Shown here: positions 34,504 through 42,393 of the stretch, one piece after another
Layout: each line of letters starts with the position of its first letter
Numbering within the stretch: the stretch's first letter is position 1
DNA from: JAFGNV01 sp964612485
GTDB taxonomy: Bacteria; Chloroflexota; Anaerolineae; 4572-78; J111
Length of the DNA stretch: 64,000 nt
NCBI GenBank assembly: GCA_964612485.1
Contig: CAZTFF010000010.1
Location: forward strand, 50,953 to 114,952
Direction: 5' to 3'
Program-made: the position numbers and the translations under genes
Notes under the pieces: generated by a model
Databases searched by the model: none
Told to the model about the DNA's origin: nothing
What the model saw: only the letters and a program-made list of their open reading frames with translations

Positions 34504-35334
34504 ATGAAAACGATTACGTGCCTGGTTGACAATTTGGTCAAACAAAGCTCCCGTTTTTGGGGCGAACACGGCCTCTCCTTTTGCATAGAAGTAAATGAAA
34601 CATGCGCGCTTTTTGATACCGGCCGCAGCGAAGTAGTGTTGTCTCATAATTTGGGGCAAATCGGCAAATGTTTGCGCAATGCCGAGGCCGTCATTCTCAG
34701 CCACGCTCACCTGGATCATACCGGCGGCTTGCTGGGTGTTTTGTCAAAAAAACCCGGGCTGCCCCTGTACGCCAACCCTGATCTATTCCGGCCACGTTTT
34801 ACGCTTCGGAACGACGTCTACAAACCCATTGGACTCCCGTTAGCACGGGCAGAATTGAGCAAATTGGCCGATTTACATCTCAGTGCAGCGCCGGTGGAGG
34901 TGCTGCCAGGCCTATGGACCACCGGCGAGATCACCGACCGCCCGGAACCGGAAGGCCGCAGCCCCCGCCACTTTGTGTCCAATGGCGATGGCTGGCAGCC
35001 CGACCCGTATCAAGACGATCTGTCTATGGTGCTGGAAACACGGGAGGGATTGGTTGTGATTTTGGGCTGCTGCCACGCAGGGCTGCTGAATACGCTGGCT
35101 CACGTTCAACGGATATTTCAACAAACCATCTGTACCGTTATCGGCGGCACACATTTGGTGAGCGCCGATGAGTCCGAACTGCACCATGTGGTTGGGGTTT
35201 TGCGGGACACGTATGGCCCGCTTCGCTTTTACCTCAACCACTGCACCGGCGAGCGGGCTTTCCTGGCGCTGGCCCACGCCTTTGGCGAACAAGTGAGTTT
35301 GTGCCCCGCCGGCACTACCCTGATATTTGAGTAA
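34504..35334 (+). CDS. Metallo-beta-lactamase-fold hydrolase (pterin/RFA-P-synthase-like)
   Basis: A 276-residue MBL-fold protein with H67-A-H69-L-D71-H72 in ILSHAHLDHTGG and further metal ligands in LVVILGCCHAGLLN and THLVS. It resembles archaeal-type proteins annotated as 7,8-dihydropterin-6-methyl-4-(beta-D-ribofuranosyl)-aminobenzene-5'-phosphate synthase, many of which are of unproven function. The start at 34504 lies 4 bp after the TrmO-like stop, with GTAAGGAG upstream. Part of the radical SAM-TrmO-MBL-NifX series. Confidence 0.87.
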   Translation: MKTITCLVDNLVKQSSRFWGEHGLSFCIEVNETCALFDTGRSEVVLSHNLGQIGKCLRNAEAVILSHAHLDHTGGLLGVLSKKPGLPLYANPDLFRPRFTLRNDVYKPIGLPLARAELSKLADLHLSAAPVEVLPGLWTTGEITDRPEPEGRSPRHFVSNGDGWQPDPYQDDLSMVLETREGLVVILGCCHAGLLNTLAHVQRIFQQTICTVIGGTHLVSADESELHHVVGVLRDTYGPLRFYLNHCTGERAFLALAHAFGEQVSLCPAGTTLIFE

Positions 35335-35345
35335 AGGATTTTAGG

Positions 35346-35717
35346 ATGAAAATATTGATCGCCGCTGCCGGCACCACCCTTGACAGCAAAGTTGCCAAAC
35401 GATTTGGCCACGCGCCGTATTATCTCATCGTAGACGCAGAAACAAAAGAGGTGCAGGCGTTGAAAAATGTTGACCACGATGACGAAACGCACGCCATCAT
35501 TCCCCAAATGTCGGACCAGGGTGTTGAGGTATTTGTGACCGGCAATATTGGCCCCCACGCTTTTCAACTGGCCCGCTCATTGAACCGGCAGGTTGCCATG
35601 GCCCGAAATATGACCGCTGCAGATGCCTTGGAAAAGCTGCAAAGAGGTGAACTGGAATTTTTGCACGAACCGACAGTCAAACAAAGTTTTCACGATCACG
35701 CGCGCCACGCATCTTGA
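35346..35717 (+). CDS. NifX/NifB-C-like (dinitrogenase Fe-Mo cofactor-binding fold) protein 1
   Basis: A 123-residue protein of the Fe-Mo cofactor-binding-like fold: starts KILIAAAGTTLDSKVAKRFG, then HAPYYLIVD and QGVEVFVTGNIGPHAFQLAR. Stand-alone members bind metal clusters in anaerobes without nitrogen fixation. Twelve base pairs separate it from the MBL gene, so it belongs to the same transcript. A second, different member follows after a repeat element. Confidence 0.9.
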   Translation: MKILIAAAGTTLDSKVAKRFGHAPYYLIVDAETKEVQALKNVDHDDETHAIIPQMSDQGVEVFVTGNIGPHAFQLARSLNRQVAMARNMTAADALEKLQRGELEFLHEPTVKQSFHDHARHAS

Positions 35718-35731
35718 TTAAATATTTTGTT

Positions 35732-35831
35732 GTATCATCTCAATATTTCGGGGGAACGAGGCCTGAGCCTGTCGAAGACCATTGGTTTCGACAAGCTCAA
35801 CCAACGCTGCCCCAGTTTATTGAGAAGGTAC
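35732..35831. repeat. 100-bp palindromic repeat element, copy 2 (reverse orientation)
   Basis: Second copy of the element at 5158, on the other strand and again exactly 100 bp between GTATC/GTAC ends. It fills nearly the whole gap between the two NifX-like genes. The outer arms are inverted relative to copy 1, whereas the centre GAAGACC-N-TTGGTTTCG reads in the same direction in both. Confidence 0.8.
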
Positions 35832-35877
35832 ATTTTGTTTTCTCCCAATCAAACCAGCGAGAAGAAAGGACAAACCC

Positions 35878-36321
35878 ATGAACCAACGTATCGCCATTTC
35901 AGCCAACAATAACCACGGCCTCGACAGCCCGGTCAGCCAGCATTTTGGCCGCTGCCCCTACTTCGTCATTGTCGAGATAGAAGATGAGGCAGTAAAATCG
36001 GTTGAAACCATTGAAAATCCCTTTTACCACAGTCACCGCCCCGGCCAGGTGCCGGCCTTCATCCACGGCCACAACGTCAAGGTGATGCTGACCGGCGGAA
36101 TGGGCCAACGGGCAGTGGGCTTTTTTCAGGAGTATGGCATCCAGCCGGTTACCGGAGCAGCGGGCACCGTGCAACAAACTCTGGATTGCTATTTAAACGG
36201 ACAAATATCCGATGCCCAACCCTGCGCCGAGAGTCAGCAGCACCACCAGCATGGCGGCCATCAGCATGGCGGCCATCAGCATGGCGGCCATCAGCATGGC
36301 GGCCCTCACCACCATCATTGA
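35878..36321 (+). CDS. NifX-like protein 2 with repetitive His-rich tail
   Basis: A 147-residue Fe-Mo cofactor-binding-fold protein (RIAISANNNHGLDSPVSQHF, GRCPYFVIVEIED, KVMLTGGMGQRAVGFFQEYG) whose last 25 residues are repeats of H-Q-H-G-G ending in P-H-H-H-H. The tail should bind nickel, zinc or copper or store cluster metal. It is encoded by a 15-bp tandem repeat. Sequence with GAAAGGA precedes the ATG. It lies after the first NifX-like gene with a repeat element between. Confidence 0.9.
   Translation: MNQRIAISANNNHGLDSPVSQHFGRCPYFVIVEIEDEAVKSVETIENPFYHSHRPGQVPAFIHGHNVKVMLTGGMGQRAVGFFQEYGIQPVTGAAGTVQQTLDCYLNGQISDAQPCAESQQHHQHGGHQHGGHQHGGHQHGGPHHHH
36247..36306. repeat. 15-bp tandem repeat coding the HQHGG tail
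   Basis: Four units of CAGCATGGCGGCCAT, nearly without changes, inside the 3' end of the second NifX-like gene. Identity of units suggests recent expansion. Confidence 0.92.
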
Positions 36322-36355
36322 GCATATGCGGCGATATGAGAAAAGGCGGCAAAAC

Positions 36356-36841
36356 ATGAAAAACAACGACCCTCAACAAAACGGCTCGAACCCAAATATG
36401 CCCGTCAGGTTTATTGAAACTACCTTTCACGTGCGCTACGCCGAAACCGACCAGATGGGCATTGTTCATCATGCCGCGTATGTAGTTTGGCTGGAGGAAG
36501 GCCGCAGCCAGTGGATGCGCTCACACGGCAGTTCGGTGGTGCAATTTGAACAAGATGGATTGCGGTTGGCTGTTTCGGAGATTTCTCTCCGGTATCACCA
36601 ACCGGCGCGTTACGATCAACGGGTGACGGTTCGTTGTGGGATCACCTGTGTACGCAGCCGCCAAATACAATTCAATTATGAGGTTGTTGACAGCGATACC
36701 GGAGCCATAATTGTCAGTGGTTATACCCAACATATTTGTCTTGATGAGGCCGGGGATGTTACTAAAATACCGGATAAATGGCAACTATTTCTTTGCCAGG
36801 ATTTGCTGGCGGTAACAGCGGAACCGGTGTATAAAATGTAG
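36356..36841 (+). CDS. Acyl-CoA thioesterase, YbgC/4HBT hot-dog family
   Basis: A 161-residue hot-dog thioesterase: ETTFHVRYAETDQMGIVHHA carries the catalytic aspartate and the helix start, followed by YVVWLEEGRSQWMRSHG. It hydrolyses acyl-CoA or acyl-ACP thioesters. The first 20 residues (Asn/Gln-rich) are extra relative to the family, so a later start at Met 15 (MPVRF) is possible; AAAAGGCGG upstream of the first ATG supports the longer form. Separated by 34 bp from the NifX-like gene. Confidence 0.87.
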   Translation: MKNNDPQQNGSNPNMPVRFIETTFHVRYAETDQMGIVHHAAYVVWLEEGRSQWMRSHGSSVVQFEQDGLRLAVSEISLRYHQPARYDQRVTVRCGITCVRSRQIQFNYEVVDSDTGAIIVSGYTQHICLDEAGDVTKIPDKWQLFLCQDLLAVTAEPVYKM

Positions 36842-36850
36842 GCGGAAACG

Positions 36851-37606
36851 ATGGCGGTAGGTTATCAAAAACTATATCTTTTGTGTGTGATAGTGGGGTT
36901 AATTTTAGCCGGGTGTATGCCGCTAAAAATGGTTACGTCACCGGATGGTACGGCCGCGTTACCCTCATTACCCGCAACCCGTATAGCCACGCCAACCCCA
37001 GAGCGCAACATCCCGACGGTAACACCAACAACCGGGGTTAGCCCGTCGCCGCTGTCTGTTACGCCTTCAAAAACAGCCACTCCGCTCCGGTCTACAGCTA
37101 CGGCGACACCAACCCCAACGCCAGCCTTGGAAGCCACCTTCACTCCTTCCCCAACACCGATCCCACCCACCGCCACCGCGACGCCTACATTTACGCCCAC
37201 ACCAACGGCCTTACCGCCTCCACCAACGGTGGAACAAGAGGGTGAAACACATCCGAGCACGTATCGATATTTACCCCTTGGTCCGGCGCGGCCCGATTTA
37301 TCACACCCCTGCCCCGGCTGCCCCCGCGCTCCGGGTTACATTACCGGGCGGGTGCTGGATGAGGCGGGTAAACCCTTGCCGGGGGTGCGATTGGTCTGCT
37401 ATAACGATTGGCACCGCTACCCCGTGGTCGGCAGCAAAGGCGGGGGCGAGTACGATTTCCCGATTCTTCAGGCTGAAGCCACGTGGTACGTGGTGGTCCT
37501 CGACGAAGCCGACCAACCGCTCAGCCCGCCGGCTGCTGTAGAATTTAACCCGGTAGAAGCCTGCTGGTACCAGCTCGATTGGCAGCGGGTGGATACAAAA
37601 GAATAG
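36851..37606 (+). CDS. Lipoprotein with P/T-rich stalk and carboxypeptidase-regulatory-like domain
   Basis: A 251-residue lipoprotein: lipobox L-A-G-C22, a long TPTP/TATATPTPTP stalk (about 40-130), then a small beta-sandwich domain opening with YITGRVLDEAGKPLPGVRLV, the pattern of carboxypeptidase-regulatory-like (Cna-B-related) domains. HPCPGCPRAPG before it has two cysteines that may form a disulfide. Role unknown, probably surface binding. It follows the thioesterase by 9 bp. Confidence 0.75.
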   Translation: MAVGYQKLYLLCVIVGLILAGCMPLKMVTSPDGTAALPSLPATRIATPTPERNIPTVTPTTGVSPSPLSVTPSKTATPLRSTATATPTPTPALEATFTPSPTPIPPTATATPTFTPTPTALPPPPTVEQEGETHPSTYRYLPLGPARPDLSHPCPGCPRAPGYITGRVLDEAGKPLPGVRLVCYNDWHRYPVVGSKGGGEYDFPILQAEATWYVVVLDEADQPLSPPAAVEFNPVEACWYQLDWQRVDTKE

Positions 37607-37730
37607 ACAGGGTTAAGGCAAACTTGTTAGCACAATCTTTTATTAACTCACCTTACGTAGTCCAGGATTTGACAAAAAGCAACGATGAGAGTAAGAGCAG
37701 GGTTTTTTTCGATAAAAAGGAAACCAAGAT

Positions 37731-37769
37731 GGACAAAGCCCTGCTCGATTTGTATAGCGATTATCTATA
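37731..37769 (+). pseudogene. Possible 5' scar of a transposase gene
   Basis: Thirteen codons, M-D-K-A-L-L-D-L-Y-S-D-Y-L, with AAAAAGGAAACC upstream of the ATG and then an immediate stop. The peptide resembles the start of some transposases, and the frame ends before anything more can be recognised. The surrounding 216-bp gap between the lipoprotein and the quinone oxidoreductase gene holds nothing else that I can support. Confidence 0.25.
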
Positions 37770-37822
37770 ACATCACGTAAAGAACCAGAACACGCATTAG
37801 TCGCGTCACTACCAAAGAATGC

Positions 37823-38803
37823 TCATCGTATCTGCAACACGATTTTGCCGATGTTTCTGTTATCGGCCATATATTGGTGCGCGGCTTCAACCTGCTCAAT
37901 CGGGTAAACGGAATCGATAATGGGTTGAATCGTGCCGTCCAGCAACAGCGGCCAGAAACGGTCCACAAAACACTGCTTTATCTCGATCTTTTCATCCAAA
38001 GAACGGGAACGCAGCACCGAGCCGATCATCCGCAGCCGTCGCCCCATCAACGCGCCCAGGTTGATCTCGGTTTTGGCGCCGCTGAGCATCGAAATAAAGA
38101 CCAGCCGCCCACGCAGTTTCAGGAGCCGTAAGTTCCGTTCCAGATAGGCCGCGCCAACCATATCTAAAATTACATCAACCCCCTCGCCTTGGGTGTATTC
38201 TTGAATACGCTCGGCAAAATCCTCTTCTTTGTAGTTGATGGCCAATTCCGCGCCTAACTCCCGGCAGCGGGTTGTTTTTTCACCGGTTCCGGCGGTGATG
38301 AAAACCCGGCAGCCGGCCTCTCGCGCCAGTTGAATGGCCGCCGTGCCCACCCCGCTGGCGCCGCCGTGAATTAACACCGTTTCTCCCGCCTGCAAATTGG
38401 CTTCCATAAAAAGGTTGACAAAAGCCGTCAGAAAAACTTCCGGGATGGCGGCGGCTTGCTCGTACGTCCAATTTTCCGGCACGCGCATCAACATCTGGTA
38501 AGGTACATCGACCTGTTCGGCATAGCCGCCGCCGGGCAGCAGCGCGCAGACCCGGTCGCTAACCTGCCACTTGGTGACGCCGGCTCCTACCGCCGCGATT
38601 TTACCGGCCATTTCCAACCCCAAAATTTCCGATGCGCCCGGCGGGGGCGGGTATTTCCCGGCCCGCTGCATTAAATCGGCCCGGTTGAGGGCGGCGGCAT
38701 GAATATCAACCAGCACCTCTTCAGCGCCGTACGTAGGAGCGGCCACATCTTGCCACACCAGGGGATTGTTTTTTTGATCGTTTTGAACCACTATCGCTTT
38801 CAT
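37823..38803 (-). CDS. NAD(P)H:quinone oxidoreductase, PIG3-type zinc-independent MDR
   Basis: A 326-residue medium-chain dehydrogenase/reductase of the PIG3/TP53I3 group: AALNRADLMQRAGKYPPPPG, LGLEMAGKIAAVG, and the nucleotide motif LIHGGASGVGTAAIQLA. Catalytic-zinc cysteine and histidine ligands are absent, as expected for quinone reductases. GGAGAAAAAGT precedes the ATG. It is the last gene of a four-gene minus-strand run (Gfo/Idh, tartrate/malate dehydrogenase, glyoxalase-like, this) with gaps of 4 to 37 bp. Confidence 0.93.
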   Translation of the reverse strand: MKAIVVQNDQKNNPLVWQDVAAPTYGAEEVLVDIHAAALNRADLMQRAGKYPPPPGASEILGLEMAGKIAAVGAGVTKWQVSDRVCALLPGGGYAEQVDVPYQMLMRVPENWTYEQAAAIPEVFLTAFVNLFMEANLQAGETVLIHGGASGVGTAAIQLAREAGCRVFITAGTGEKTTRCRELGAELAINYKEEDFAERIQEYTQGEGVDVILDMVGAAYLERNLRLLKLRGRLVFISMLSGAKTEINLGALMGRRLRMIGSVLRSRSLDEKIEIKQCFVDRFWPLLLDGTIQPIIDSVYPIEQVEAAHQYMADNRNIGKIVLQIR

Positions 38804-38837
38804 TACTTTTTCTCCAATTTTGCTAACAGACGTATTT

Positions 38838-39260
38838 TTAAGCGCCGGTCACTTCAACCTGGATGTGTCCGGTTTGTTCTTTATCTAAAAACGCGGCGCG
38901 CTTGCCCCGAATGCCCTCGTGTGGTTTATCTTGAGCCGCCGGCAGATTCAGCTTTTGCGTTTCGGCCAGGGCCGCGCCCACATCATCCACCGCCAGGCAA
39001 AAATGATGCAGGCCGGGGCCGTTGGCCTGGAGCCAGGCCCACAGCGGATGGTCATCAACCAGGGGCTGCACCAGTTGCAGGTGGGTATTGCCCAGGTCCA
39101 GATGCGTCAACAAAACGGCCTCGTGATTGACCCGCTCGCTGGCAACCACGGGAAAGCCAAATTTATCCCGCCATATTTTGAGCGCGGTGTCGGTGTCGGG
39201 TACCACAATGGCCAGATGATCCAGTTGTTTGAACACAGATCGTTCGCTTTGCTTTTTCAT
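38838..39260 (-). CDS. Glyoxalase-superfamily protein, methylmalonyl-CoA epimerase-like
   Basis: A 140-residue VOC-fold protein: FKQLDHLAIVVPDTDTALKI, THLQLVQPLVDDHPLWAWL, GPGLHHFCLAVDDV and EQTGHIQVEV contain the H/Q/H/E metal ligands of methylmalonyl-CoA epimerase. The GPGLHHF-like segment is characteristic. It would interconvert the epimers of methylmalonyl-CoA in propionate metabolism. Start taken at Met in MKKQSER, four bases after the upstream stop; the longer frame overlaps the dehydrogenase gene. Confidence 0.8.
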   Translation of the reverse strand: MKKQSERSVFKQLDHLAIVVPDTDTALKIWRDKFGFPVVASERVNHEAVLLTHLDLGNTHLQLVQPLVDDHPLWAWLQANGPGLHHFCLAVDDVGAALAETQKLNLPAAQDKPHEGIRGKRAAFLDKEQTGHIQVEVTGA

Positions 39261-39264
39261 TTTT

Positions 39265-40329
39265 TCACTTCGATCCTTGTATATTGACGATAATCGATTC
39301 GGCAATTTCCGTGGTGCCGGCGCTGCCGCCCAAATCGCGGGATTTGAGGCCGGAGTCCAGAGTCTGGGCCACGGCCCGGGTGATCAATTCCGCGCCGTCG
39401 GCCTCGCCCAGATGATCCAGCATCATCGCCCCGGCCAAAATAGTGCCAATGGGATTGGCAACGCCCTGCCCGGCAATGTCCGGGGCGGAGCCGTGAACCG
39501 GCTCAAACATCGAAGGATATTCACCGTCCGGGTTGATGTTGCCGCTGGGGCTCAACCCCACGCTGCCCACCATCGCGCCACCCAAATCGCTGAGAATATC
39601 GCCAAACAGGTTGGTGCTGACAATCACATCAAACCAGGCGGGGTTCTGGATGAATTTCATGGTGGCGGCGTCAACATAGAGCATTTCGTATTCCACATCG
39701 GGATAATCATGGCTCACTTCTTTAACTACTTTATCCCAAAATACCATGGCGTGCAAGAGCGCGTTTGATTTGGTCACGTTGGTTACGCGCCCGCGCCGGG
39801 TGCGAGCCAGTTCAAAGGCGTGGCGCGCTGCCCGTTCCACGCCTTCCCGCGTAAATACGCTGGTTTGCAGGGCCACTTCGTTAGACCAGTTGGGATGAAC
39901 CACGCCGCCGGGTCCGGCGTATTCGCCTTCGCTGTTTTCCCGCACAATCACAAAATCGATCTCGCCCACCTGCCGGGCCAGCAGCGTGGGCACGCCGGGC
40001 CAGGATTTGACCGGACGCAGGTTGACATACTGCTTGAAATTTTTACGCATGATAAAGATAAATTCCCAGGCCGATAAATAATCGGTCACATCAGGGTGGC
40101 CGGCGGCCACAAAATAGATCGAATCGAATTGGCGCAAAATATCCGCGCCGTCTTCAGGCATGATCACGCCGGTTTCCAGATAATATTCACAGCCCCAGGG
40201 AAATTGCTCAATCTCCAGTTGAAAGTTTCCCGTAGCGCCTGCTGTGGCTTGTAACACGCGCAACGCCTGGGGCATAATTTCTTTGCCAATGCCGTCGCCG
40301 GGGAGGGCGGCTATTTTGTAGGTTTTCAT
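39265..40329 (-). CDS. Tartrate / D-malate dehydrogenase (isopropylmalate dehydrogenase family)
   Basis: A 354-residue beta-decarboxylating dehydrogenase: IAALPGDGIGKEIMPQALRV, VIVRENSEGEYAGPGG, the Mg-binding FDVIVSTNLFGDILSDLGGA, and MFEPVHGSAPDIAGQG with the NAD site. The FPWGCEYYLETG start and AAGHPDVTDYLSAW place it with the TTUC/DmlA branch (tartrate or D-malate) rather than leucine synthesis; exact substrate is open. Second gene of its run. Confidence 0.87.
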   Translation of the reverse strand: MKTYKIAALPGDGIGKEIMPQALRVLQATAGATGNFQLEIEQFPWGCEYYLETGVIMPEDGADILRQFDSIYFVAAGHPDVTDYLSAWEFIFIMRKNFKQYVNLRPVKSWPGVPTLLARQVGEIDFVIVRENSEGEYAGPGGVVHPNWSNEVALQTSVFTREGVERAARHAFELARTRRGRVTNVTKSNALLHAMVFWDKVVKEVSHDYPDVEYEMLYVDAATMKFIQNPAWFDVIVSTNLFGDILSDLGGAMVGSVGLSPSGNINPDGEYPSMFEPVHGSAPDIAGQGVANPIGTILAGAMMLDHLGEADGAELITRAVAQTLDSGLKSRDLGGSAGTTEIAESIIVNIQGSK

Positions 40330-40366
40330 CAGTCAAGTCTCCTAAATTTGTTTTTTTGTGGGTCGA

Positions 40367-41455
40367 TTAGAGCAAAACACCCATTTGCGGGGTTTTTGCC
40401 AACCCGTGGAAATGGATGGTTGAAGGCAGGGCGATCACGTGGCCGGTTTCAGCAGAATCGTACACGGCCTCCATCACCCGCATGGTTTCCAGATAATCCT
40501 CGCCGCTGTTTTCAAAGGGGCCGCCGTTGAAAAATTGTTCCACAAAATGGCTCTGCAAAAAATGCACCGAGTCGCCGGCAAAGCCTCGATCTTCGTGGTG
40601 ATAGGGATGGCGGTAAATTTTGCGGCCCAGGGGTTTGATGTAAATCTCGCCATCGGCCTCCAATTGGAGGTGGCCTTTTTTACCGTCGATACGCATTTCG
40701 CCAAAGGTGTAGCGCTGGTTGGGCGCGGTCGTTTCGTTATACCGGTTGGCGTCGAGCAGGGCCGTAGCCCCGTTACCAAAGCCAAAGAGAAGCTGGCCGC
40801 TGTCTTCGCCCTTGATGACGGGATTCAACCGCCGCAGCCGGGCATAAACGGTTTCAATATCGCCCAATAAATAGCGGAAGGTATCAATAAAATGGCCGCC
40901 GGTTTCATACACCAGCAGGCGGGGATATTCCCTGAAATAGGGCTGCCGGTTGAGATAGGCGTCGTCGCCCCAGCCGTCGCCGGTGCGCATGCGGAAAAAA
41001 ATCGAAAAAATTTCACCCAACACCTGCTTCTCAAGCAGTTTTTTGATTTCTCGATACCAGGGCTGCCAGCGCCAATTTTCATGCACCATAAAGCGTACGT
41101 CGGCGTCCCGAGTGGCTTTGACAATCTCCACGCTTTCCTGGTAGGTGGGGGCCAGCGGCTTCTGGCAAATGACGTGTACGCCCCGGTCGGCGGCAAATTT
41201 ACACATTTCATAATGAGTTTCCGGCGGGGTGATGATGTCGACAAAATCGGGCTTTTCCTGCTCGATCATTTCCCGGTAGTCGGCGTAATAGGTTTGAACG
41301 CCATGTTTCTTCATCACCGCTTCGGCTTTGGCCTGATCCAGATCGGTCATCGCCGTGATAGCGACTTCCGGCAATCGATTCCAGGAGTCGAGCTGAAAAT
41401 GGCTGAAATATCCGGCGCCAATCATAACACCTTTGAGTACCTGGTCACTTTCCAT
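40367..41455 (-). CDS. Gfo/Idh/MocA-family oxidoreductase
   Basis: A 362-residue NAD(P)-dependent sugar-type dehydrogenase: Rossmann start LKGVMIGAGYFSHFQLDSWN, the family's E-K-P triad seen here as VICQKPLAPTYQESV, and the C-terminal substrate domain with YETGGHFIDTFRYLLG. The glutamate of E-K-P is replaced by glutamine; the lysine stays. Start placed at the ATG giving MESDQ with AAAGGAA upstream. First gene of a minus-strand operon. Substrate unknown, probably a polyol or sugar acid. Confidence 0.87.
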   Translation of the reverse strand: MESDQVLKGVMIGAGYFSHFQLDSWNRLPEVAITAMTDLDQAKAEAVMKKHGVQTYYADYREMIEQEKPDFVDIITPPETHYEMCKFAADRGVHVICQKPLAPTYQESVEIVKATRDADVRFMVHENWRWQPWYREIKKLLEKQVLGEIFSIFFRMRTGDGWGDDAYLNRQPYFREYPRLLVYETGGHFIDTFRYLLGDIETVYARLRRLNPVIKGEDSGQLLFGFGNGATALLDANRYNETTAPNQRYTFGEMRIDGKKGHLQLEADGEIYIKPLGRKIYRHPYHHEDRGFAGDSVHFLQSHFVEQFFNGGPFENSGEDYLETMRVMEAVYDSAETGHVIALPSTIHFHGLAKTPQMGVLL

Positions 41456-41651
41456 GGCACGGTTTCCTTTCAATTTTATGAAGGTAACGGAAGAGGACGG
41501 AGCAATCCTTCAGCACAGGAAAAAGCCACAGACCCTATCCAACAATAATGCTGACCGCCTGTGGCTCCTTCGACACGCACGTATGCCCCACTAATTTTCC
41601 CCCAAGGAATATTGGCCTACAATTATACTGTAACAGTCTGGCCCTGATATG

Positions 41652-42281
41652 TCAAACGGGTAAAATTTTGGGCCGTATTCTATAGCGCAGCCACACCACC
41701 CCCAGTACGCCCAACGCCAGTGAAACCAGTAAAATAGCCGCGTAAAAGAGACGAATAGCCCCGGAAGGCGACGAGCCGATGGGGTCCAACGGGTGCTGGA
41801 TAAAGCCCAGCCCCGGCATCAACGCTAACACAATCCCGGCCACCACGCCAAACACGCCCGCCGAAAATCGAGCGTGGTCTACCAGCCCGGTGACGGCCAG
41901 CGCCAGCAGCCCCACCGCCGCCAGGTTAAAAGTAAAACGCGTGCGCGGCTCTCCCCAGGCAATGAAAACGCCCCAGGCGGCATACGTGGTGATCATACTA
42001 AACAAAGTGTGGAGTAGCCAGATGCCGATGGCCGTCCAGGCCAGAGCTTTGCCCCAGGCCAGCCACGAATCCCGGCCATTGATCGCCGCTACCAAATTTA
42101 CCGGCAGCGCGACGGCAAACAAAATCACCGCCGTCCGCACCAGCGCGCCGTGCAGATAGACCAGTTTGACGGTCTGCCCCAACGTCTGTTCTACGGGCGA
42201 CAGCCACAATAAAATCGCCAGCAGCAACAACAAAATCACCAGCAGCGGCCCAAACCAGCTTTGAAATTTTTTCAGGTTCAT
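41652..42281 (-). CDS. Multi-pass membrane protein, possibly distantly CcmC-like
   Basis: A 209-residue protein with about six transmembrane helices. The pattern LSPVEQTLGQTVKLVYLHGALV before the second helix resembles the entry region of CcmC-type heme-handling proteins (histidine at a helix start), and another histidine stands in FIQHPLDPIGSSPSGAIR, but the tryptophan-rich WWD loop is absent. No cytochrome c maturation genes are near. I treat it as an unassigned membrane protein. GGAGG precedes the ATG. Confidence 0.55.
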   Translation of the reverse strand: MNLKKFQSWFGPLLVILLLLLAILLWLSPVEQTLGQTVKLVYLHGALVRTAVILFAVALPVNLVAAINGRDSWLAWGKALAWTAIGIWLLHTLFSMITTYAAWGVFIAWGEPRTRFTFNLAAVGLLALAVTGLVDHARFSAGVFGVVAGIVLALMPGLGFIQHPLDPIGSSPSGAIRLFYAAILLVSLALGVLGVVWLRYRIRPKILPV

Positions 42282-42393
42282 GATTTCCTCCTTGGATACC
42301 CCAGTATATCATACCCCCCCAAAATTGACGCAAAACGCTCGCGCCCCTATAGTATGGACACCCATTATTTCAAAAAATCAGCGACATAAAATC

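Noticed and set aside
41622..41650. TATAAT on the minus strand with a TTGACA upstream of the Gfo/Idh gene
   Set aside because: The spacing is 22 bp, too long for a sigma-70 promoter; at 17 bp the -35 match is poor, so it was not listed.
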